A stretch of 64,000 nt of DNA from Chiridota heheva (Eukaryota; Echinodermata; Holothuroidea; Apodida; Chiridotidae): positions 1,219,001-1,283,000 of the forward strand of contig JAIGNY010001666.1 of assembly GCA_020152595.1 (NCBI GenBank), in the 5' to 3' direction. Under the pieces are notes generated by a model. It saw only the letters and a program-made list of their open reading frames with translations, was not told the DNA's origin and did no database searches. The position numbers were made by a program, and so were the translations under genes. Each line of letters starts with the position of its first letter. The first letter of the stretch is position 1. Of the stretch, positions 51,501 through 60,500 are shown piece by piece.

Positions 51501-54500
51501 CCGGGAGGAAAGAAGTGGTCCAAAAGGTTGAAGAATTTTCTGCCGATGTTAGTGGCTACGTTTGTGCAGCTTAAAGCAAGTGGTTTTTCTCTTTCTGTTA
51601 CGTTTTCTTCTCTGGTTTGCGTCATTGTTGGGGTTTGGTTGTGGTTCATAGTTCAATGTGTAGTTGTAGCCGCTTTCCATCAGGGCTTCTTGGTAACAGG
51701 GTATTGCCTTATTGAATATTTGTTTGTTTGATGAAATGCTAGATAACTGCCTGTTGATGCTTTCTGGAATGTTCTTGATTATTAAGGATGGGTGGTTGCT
51801 CTGTTTATGTACATATAATGGGGTGTTGTTGGGTTTCATGAATGGTTTGTAGGTGTTACTTCTTAGGTCCAGGGTGATATCTAGAAAGTCAACTGTTTTC
51901 ATATTAGCTTCAATTGTGATTTTTAGCGTGTTGCTTGCGAATATTTTGCATATTTTTTTTTTTGAATAATTCCGCTTGTCTTGGAGTTTTGCGGCAAACA
52001 GCCAATCCGTCGTCTCTATATAATCCAATGTTGATGTCAATATGCTGGAGCTGTGACAATATATAGAGACCAATCACTTCACACGATTCCGCCCCATCAT
52101 GACTATCCATTGTAACATCGAAATTGGAATTTCCACGTTTACACTATGGTGTGTCGCCATCATACAGTAGAGATTTATTGGCATGTAGGATGATATGTTT
52201 CTTATGTTCAGAAATGTTGTCATAGTTGGATGCAAAATCTAAAGCATTTGTTAAGAGTTCTTCAGTTATGGAGGGATAGAATTCACAAACGTTAAAGCAA
52301 ATGAAAGAGTGGTTTGGTTTGTTGTACACCTTTTTGTACCAGTTGATGACTCTAGTGGTATTCTTCCATAGGTTGAGGTTGGTTGATGGGATTATTTTAG
52401 AATTGATTCGTTCTGATAATTGCTTACTGATTTTGCCAATTTCTGATTTAGTCGGATTGATCCATCCATCCATGTTCATTTGTAGTAGGCGCCTTTTCCA
52501 TAGGATACAAAGCGCCCAGAATGCTGCCCCAAAGTTCAGTAAGTAATACATGATTAAAAAAAGAAAAGTCTTAAGACGTGTTTTGAACTGTCCAAGTGAA
52601 CTGGCATGGCGAATGTGTGAAGGCAAAGAGTTCCAAACATGAGGTGCTGCAGCTGAAAAAGCCCTAGAACCAGCTTTGGTGTTAGTTCTGGGTTCAGTCA
52701 GAAAGTTTTCAGAAGAGGAGCGAAGGGATCGTGCTGGTGTATAAAGTTTCAGACTGTTGGATATGTATTCAGGTGATTGATGTATCAGGGATTTGTAGAC
52801 AATAAGACATGTTTTGTATAAAATTCGCTGTGACACAGGGAGCCAATGCAATTTGTTGAGCAAGGGTGAGGCATGATCACGACGGCGTTTCCTGAAGATA
52901 AGCTTAGCAGCTTTATTTTGGAGTTTCTGTAGGCGATTTACATTTTTCATGGTAATACCATTCAAAGGGAATTACAGTAGTCCAAACGTGATAGGATGAG
53001 TGATCGAACAACATAATGACAGGTTTCAACGTCAATGTACCGCGAATCTTGCCAATGTTTCTAATGTGATAATTAATTGTTTTACTAAGTTGTGTCATAT
53101 GGTTGTCCATTGACATTCTATTATCGAAAAGCAACTCCCAGATTTTTAACTGAAGTGACTGGTGAGATGCAAGTATTGCCAAAAACAAACTTGAGGTTCT
53201 CAAGGGCTTTACTAGCATTTGATGAAGAGAATATGATACACTCTGTTTTGTCCTCATTAAGTTTAAGTTTGTTTGCAATCATCCACTGTTGGATATCTTG
53301 CACACAGGAGGTCAGTTTGAATAAAGCACATTCAGCATCGAGTGGAACTTTAGGGTTAAAGGCTAAGAAAATCTGTATATCATCAGCATATATGTGATAC
53401 TCGATCTTGTGCTTCCGCAATATGTCACCTATTGGGATAGTATAAAGTGTGAATGACAAAGGTCCTAAAACAGAGCCTTGTGGGGTCCCATATTCAAGAT
53501 TTACAGTGTTGGAGTCAGCTCCAGGAACATGGACATGGTTAGTCCGACAATTAAAATATGATGATAGCCAATCCAAAGCGTTGCCAGAAATGCCAAAGCT
53601 ATGCTCAAAACGACGAAGCATGATTTGGTGGTCTAGCGTATCAAACGCGGCAGACAGATCCAACATAAGAAATAAAATAGCTTTCTGCTGGTAGAGCGCT
53701 TGAAGAACATAATCTTGCACATGTAGTAGGGCAGACTCAGTATTGATGAGTCTGCATGTAGGCTTGTTTTTGAAGTTTGGTTTGTGATCTTTGAGAGTGA
53801 AGGGAGAGAAATTAAAGTAATAAAAGGAAGATGAGGAAGGTAAGGCAGAGAAGGAAGGAAAGGGAGGTTTAGATCAGGTGAAATAAATTGCTGTTGCGGA
53901 GAAAGGTGATGAAGTTGGAGGTAAGATTGTACTTGAAAAGATCAGAAATTGAGATTGAGGGGAAGAGGTGTGATCTGGAGTTCAGGTATAAGGGACAGGT
54001 TAAGAGGATATGCTTGATCGAGAAATCGGTGTTGCATGTAGGGCAGAGAGGAGCAGGGGAGCCGGAAAGTAGGTTTGGCATAATACAATTTGACATAATT
54101 TCTAAAAAGAGTTTTTTAAAGATACCAGAGCTCATCATCAACAAAAAGAACGCAAGATGAGAATCAATTGCTTCAAATTTTCATGCAATTTAGCAAACAA
54201 ATCAGTGCCCTGACTTTTCCAACGAGTGTGCCTTTTGAGTCTTATGGTATCAGCATAAAGAAAATCAGCAAAAAATAAATCAGTTACCTTAAGAACAGCT
54301 TCTCTGACTTCACATGCAGGAGACTGCAAAGATTTGAGGAGGATTACAATTTCCTCTTTTTCTGCTACAGCACAACCAGCACTCCCACCTATAGATAAAA
54401 AACAGAACAAAAACATCTGAAAGGGTAAGTTTAGTTGTTTCATATATCTATCTTTGAATTTAAGAGGACAAACAGAACACCCGAATAAACCATTTTGATA

Positions 54501-57500
54501 TCTTGCTCTTTTCGGGAGATAGTTAGTGGTAAAAATTTGTTGAGTGCATAACGTCTATTGTAACTAAGATATTGCTATGCTTTTCTTAACCATTTAGTTT
54601 CTTTTTAAGTCCTCTTTCATATAAGATGAACTTGACTGACTCCTGAACTAATCCTTTACAGGAATATTCCTATTATTTATATCAAAGCGGAAATATAAAG
54701 AAACAAATTGGTAAAAAAAACACATCTTGATATTTTATTACGTTGAGGAGTTACAGTATCACATTTTAATGATTCCCACAATGTGGTGAAAAGTGACTGG
54801 TGTAGTAAGTCTAAATCAACACATGATGTCATACAGTAATTGCAATTCCAAGGTAATTTTTATGCATTTTTTTGAAAATTAATTCAATCTTAATTCCTAC
54901 AGCTACAACTTTATCATCATGTCATCTTCTACCCCACATTCCACTTATTGTTTATATATCTTTTCATACCCAAGACACTTAATTTGAAATTCTTTTTAGA
55001 GGTGAATATCTTTTATTTGCTTCTTCATTCATACCAAGACTAATATTCTAATTTATGTCAGGAATGTCATTATCATAACAAAGAAACTCATCCAAAAAAT
55101 TTACCCAAGAAACAAAGAAAACTTAAACCAACAAGCAAAGAAAACTTTAACCGGACACTGATGCCAACACCGATGCCAGGGGTAGTAGAATAACTCTACA
55201 ATTCTGTGAATAGTCGAGCTAAAAATGAAACAAACAAAAAATGAAGAAACAAATACTAAAAAATTCTTGGTTATACCTGCACTAATGCATAGATCAATGA
55301 TTGCAGTCGTTGCGGTCTTCTGTATCTGAACACCACAAACACCGATAAGGTTAGTCAACAGCTCCATCATACTCGCTCTAGGTAAAAGCTCCGGTCCATT
55401 CTACAAGAGAGAACCATATTACGAATCGGTCATTAATCATGAAAAGGAATAATTTTTGTTTAACTAAATTATTCCAAAAATAAAGATACAGTAGGATTTC
55501 TTTCAACTGAGGATTGATTAATTCATTGATTGACTTGTTGATTGACTGAATGCAGGGATATAAAGTAGTAACTAAAAAAAATAAAAAATCCTGAAATTTT
55601 CAAGATAAAAATGCACATGATGTACCGCAACCCATCCAAAAACCTGAGCTAATATTCAAATACCACAACATTCGAGAAAAATTTGGAAGTCCTGGTGTTT
55701 GATTGTGGGTACAATGGAAAGATCTATATTTGTATATGATCTCTGATGTTTAAGTTTATTTCTAATGTATACCCTTGCACCTATATTAGTCTACTGTTGT
55801 TCTATTAAGCCTTTTATTATCTTGTTTGATCTTCTGTGAATTTTTTTATATTTTTTTAAACAGAATTCCAGAAAATTCCAGAAAAATCCAGAAATGTTAC
55901 ATCCTTGTAAATGGACTGATTGATTGATGGGATTTGTAAGATAATCAACAGTAAAAGTAAAAGAGTGCTCGAGGTCAAATCATTCAAAACAACAAAAGAA
56001 AACAAAGGGTGCGATCCGAGAGAGGGTAAACTAAATGGTCGGCTAAGGTTCAACGTTCAAATTGAAATAATTATCTTGCGATATCGTATAAAGTGACAGC
56101 AGTCTTGGAATTCACACAATCGATGGATTAGATTGGTAAGACAACTGTTAGTGAAGCAGCTGTGATTTGCCCTTTAGAAAAATTTTTGAAACAAATATTT
56201 CCAATGAGTAAGAAATACATGGTTGGTTTGTTGATGTTTAACTGCATCGCAACAGTCAGAGTCAAATGTGCCAAGAGTGTGTTGAAACTAAGGTGCTTAA
56301 GTTAGGACAGAGAGGTGGGAGAGAGGAAAGAGAGGTGGGAGAGAGGAAAGAGAGGTGGGATAGAGGAAAGAGAGGTAGGATAGAGGGAAGGAGGGAGAGA
56401 AGGTGTATAAGAGAAAGAAGTTAAGGCAATAAAAAGAAGATGAGGAAGGTAAGGCAGAGAAGGGAAAGAAACGGAGGTTTAGATTAGGTGGATTAAATTG
56501 CTGTTGCGGAGGAAGGTGATAAAGTTGGAGGTAGGATTGTTCTTGAAAAGATCAGCAATTGAGATGGAGGGGGAGAGGTGTGACCTAGAGTTCAGGTATA
56601 TGGGACAGGTTAAGAGGATATGCTTGATCGAAAGATCGGTGTTGCATGTAGGGCAGAGGGGAGTAGGGGAGCCGGAAAGTAGGTGAGAGTGGGTGAGAAA
56701 GGTGTGGCCGAGACGAATGCGGGTGATAACAACGTCCTCCCTGCGGTTGCGACTGTGCAGGGGGATGTTGGTCCCGACTTTGGGTTTGATAGTGTGAAGT
56801 TTGTTACTGGTCTCGAGATTCCAGGAATCTTGCCAGGTCTTACTGAGGTAGCTGGAAGTGGAGAAATGGAGGTCTGAGTGCAGGATAGGAAAAGGAGACA
56901 GATGATTCGACAGAGCATTGTTGGCGACTCTGTCGGCTTTCTCGTTGCCAGGAATGCCGACATGGCTGGGGATCCAGAAATAAGAAATACATCACCAACT
57001 TTTAATAATATACACAAACAATTTGTTAAGAAGTGAGTGAGTGTGTGGTATCGTGCTTCTAAATTTTGACTTTCTACACCAGGCATATTCCAGCAAACAC
57101 ATCACAACTTGTCTCTTGAAAAGAACACAATAATAATAGTAATAATAGTAATAACAGTAATAGCAATAATAATAATAATAATAATCATAATAATAAGAAG
57201 AATAATAAGAATAAGAATAATAAAAACAAGAATAAGAATAAGAATAAGATTTATAACGCGCACATATCCATCCTAATGGATGCTCAAGGCGCCGTACAAA
57301 ATACAAATAAGTATACATGAACAATAAAATTAATGAACAGTGGTTTTAAAAGTTAACTACATATTTGCATAGGCATCACACATGAGTAAGTTTTTAGATT
57401 TGTTTTGAATAAGTCAACAGAATAAGCCAACCTGATACGGAGTGGCAATCGATACCAAAGACGCGGAGCTGCAACAGCAAATGATCTGTCACCCTATGTA

Positions 57501-60500
57501 TGGTAGGATTTTGGTTCACATAAAAGGAGTTTATCACCAGAATGAAGATTACAAAGAGAAACATATAATTTCAGCAAGTTAGATATATAAACTGGAGCAC
57601 AACCATTCATCGATTTGTAAACAATAAGTAATCTTTTGTACATGATGCGATGAGAAACTGGAAGCCAGTACAAATCTTTCAGTATGGGAGTAATGTGACA
57701 TGTTTTCTTTGAGAGAGCTACAATCCGTGCAGCTGTGTTTTGAAGTAGTTAAAGACGATGAATCCGTTTGTGGGGCAGTCCATGCAGCAAAGAATTCCCC
57801 ATATCAAGGAATTTCCAATATTAACAATAGTTGCTTCACACTTCTATCATACAACATAGACACGTCTCACAGGATTAAACAAATCCTTTGTCCAGTTGCC
57901 AAAAACAAACATCTGACAAAGTTAGACAAATTCTTTGTTCGGCTGCCAAAACTCATGTCAGGGCAACTACAACTTTTGCTTAGGCTGCCCGGCAGGTTAA
58001 ATGTTCTGCAGATATAACTTCATACTACCTATAAATTTTTCAGGACAGCCAAATTTTTATCCTGGGCAAAGAAACTACCCTGCGAACAACTTGGATTGAC
58101 AAATCAAAAAACCTAATCTTTTATGTTATTTGAAAACTGAATTGACCTCTGACCTCATCGATATCCTCCATCTGCTCCTCTACCTCTGGCGACGTCCTGA
58201 GGCGAGTATGTTCCGATACGATCGACAACATGACCATAAAATCATCCTCATCTTCGTGTATCAAGGTACCGCCGTGCATCATCAATTTCCGCAACAGAGG
58301 AAAGAAGAAAGCCACAGTTGGAGCGTTGTATTGTTTTGATTTTCTGTTCAGAAGAGAAGTGTTGTCACGGTCTTCATCGGATGCATCTTCAGACGGAGAT
58401 GTGGGTGTCGTGCCCTTGAAGATGTGGTAGATCGTCTTCACGACCATGGGTCGGAGTTCAATCTCACACCATGCAGGATCTACTGCTATGTCAGCATTCA
58501 AGACACGGAATGTGCAGTATGCGGTGATCTTGGCTGATGAATGATAAAGCAATTGTGTTGCAAATTATTTATTGTACATATTTATCTTATGTTTGCAATT
58601 TCAATTTTGTGTGTGTAGTTTATTTTGCAGAAGAAATATTTCCTTCAAAACATAAACAGAAAGAAGAAGTTTCAATTGAAAAAAAAGAAAGAAAATTAAT
58701 ACAAATTCAAACAAAAATCTGACTGTTTTAAACAATGTGAATCCTGGCTTGGTTTAAATATACAAATCAAAATATTGGATTGGTTAATAAAACAAATCAG
58801 AATCTTGGATTGGTTAAGTATGCATTTGTTAACTTTGGATTACTCTAACCAATCAAATGAAAACTGTGAATTGGCTAAAACAGTTAAATGAAAGTCGACG
58901 ACAGGTATCTCACCTAATGCGTGCTTCTCTGGTGGGAATATGCAGAGAGCCAGGCTGACGTAAGCATGCATGATCAGCTGGCTTGCGAGAGGTGATGAGA
59001 GGAGAGACAACAGGAACGGGAGAACGTCTGGGATGTGAATCCTTGAGGCCTTAGGATTTCCTCTGATGCTCGCCAGGAGGAGGTCAATAGTTGCTTTTAA
59101 CTCACTGTGTAACTAAAATGAGGATAAGATTGACTGAATGACTGACTTGAATGGTTGATTGACTAATTGATTAGTTGATTGACATACTGATTGATAAATT
59201 GACTGACAGACCTAATTGATTACTTGATTGACTGACTAACTGATTGATTAATTGACTGAATAGTTTATTGATTAATTGGCTGACTGATATATTCATTGAC
59301 TGACTGATTAATTGAATGACTGACTGATTAATTGACTTACTGACTGATTAATTAACTTACTGATTAATTAATTGACAGAATAGTTGACTGATTAACTGTT
59401 TTATTCATTAACTAACTGATTAATTGACTGACTGATTTAATCATAAGTTTATTACACTTATATGGCACATTATCTATATAACTTTTTCTAATGCGGATTA
59501 CAAAATATGCATATTAAGAAAATAAATACAAATGTGTAAATAAGATAAGCATGAGATAGAAAGAAAACAAAGAACAAAAAAATTATAAAGAAGACTTGAA
59601 AGCACAATTAAATAAGTGAGTCTTAAGCAAGGTGTGGAATTGTTTAAGGGATTGAGCAGATTTGATTGAAAGAGGTAAGTCATTTTAAAGTTTTGGGCCA
59701 AATATTTGCAGAGAGCGATCGCCATATCTAAGTTTATTTTTTGGAACATGAAGGATGAGGTGGTTGATTGACTTACTGACTGATTGATTAATTGACTCAC
59801 TGATTAATTGTTTGACTGACTGATTTATTAATTGACTGACTGTTTGATTGACTTACTGACTAATTAATCAATTGACTTACTGATTTATTAATTGACTTAC
59901 TGATTTATTAATTGACTTACTGATTAATTGACTGACTGATTTATTGACTTACTGACTGATTTATTAATTGACTTACTGATTAACTGACTGATTTATTGAC
60001 TTACTGATTGATTTATTGATTGACTTTCTAATTTATTAATTAATTGACTGATCAATTAACTGAGTGACTGATGATCGATTGACTGCCTGATTGATTTGTG
60101 CAGGTTAAACATGTTACATCTTAAAGAAGATATTCCATCAGATATTGTAAAACATTTTTAGTTGCTTTTTTAATATCTGTCAATCAATGCAATACCTATA
60201 ATGTTTATGTCTGTAAAACTACTTTTTAAGGAATATCCATGTAACTTTTTAAGATTTACAAATGTAATATTGTTACAATCCTACATTTAAACCATGTGAT
60301 TATCAATCTTTCTGTTAAGATGATCTCTGAAACAATACAGGATACATGTACAGCCATTTTCATACATGTCAAACAAAGAAATTCAGTTGACGAGTTCAAT
60401 ATAAGATTGAACCTAGAATGGTAAATACCGTCATGGTTCGCATGCCCATGCAAATTGACACCCGTATCATATGACCTGCCCAATGGCATCCTACACTAAG

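Noticed and set aside
57700..58017. 105-codon plus-strand frame
   Set aside because: Overlaps the antisense of an L2 LINE C-terminus and unannotated intron; no family match.
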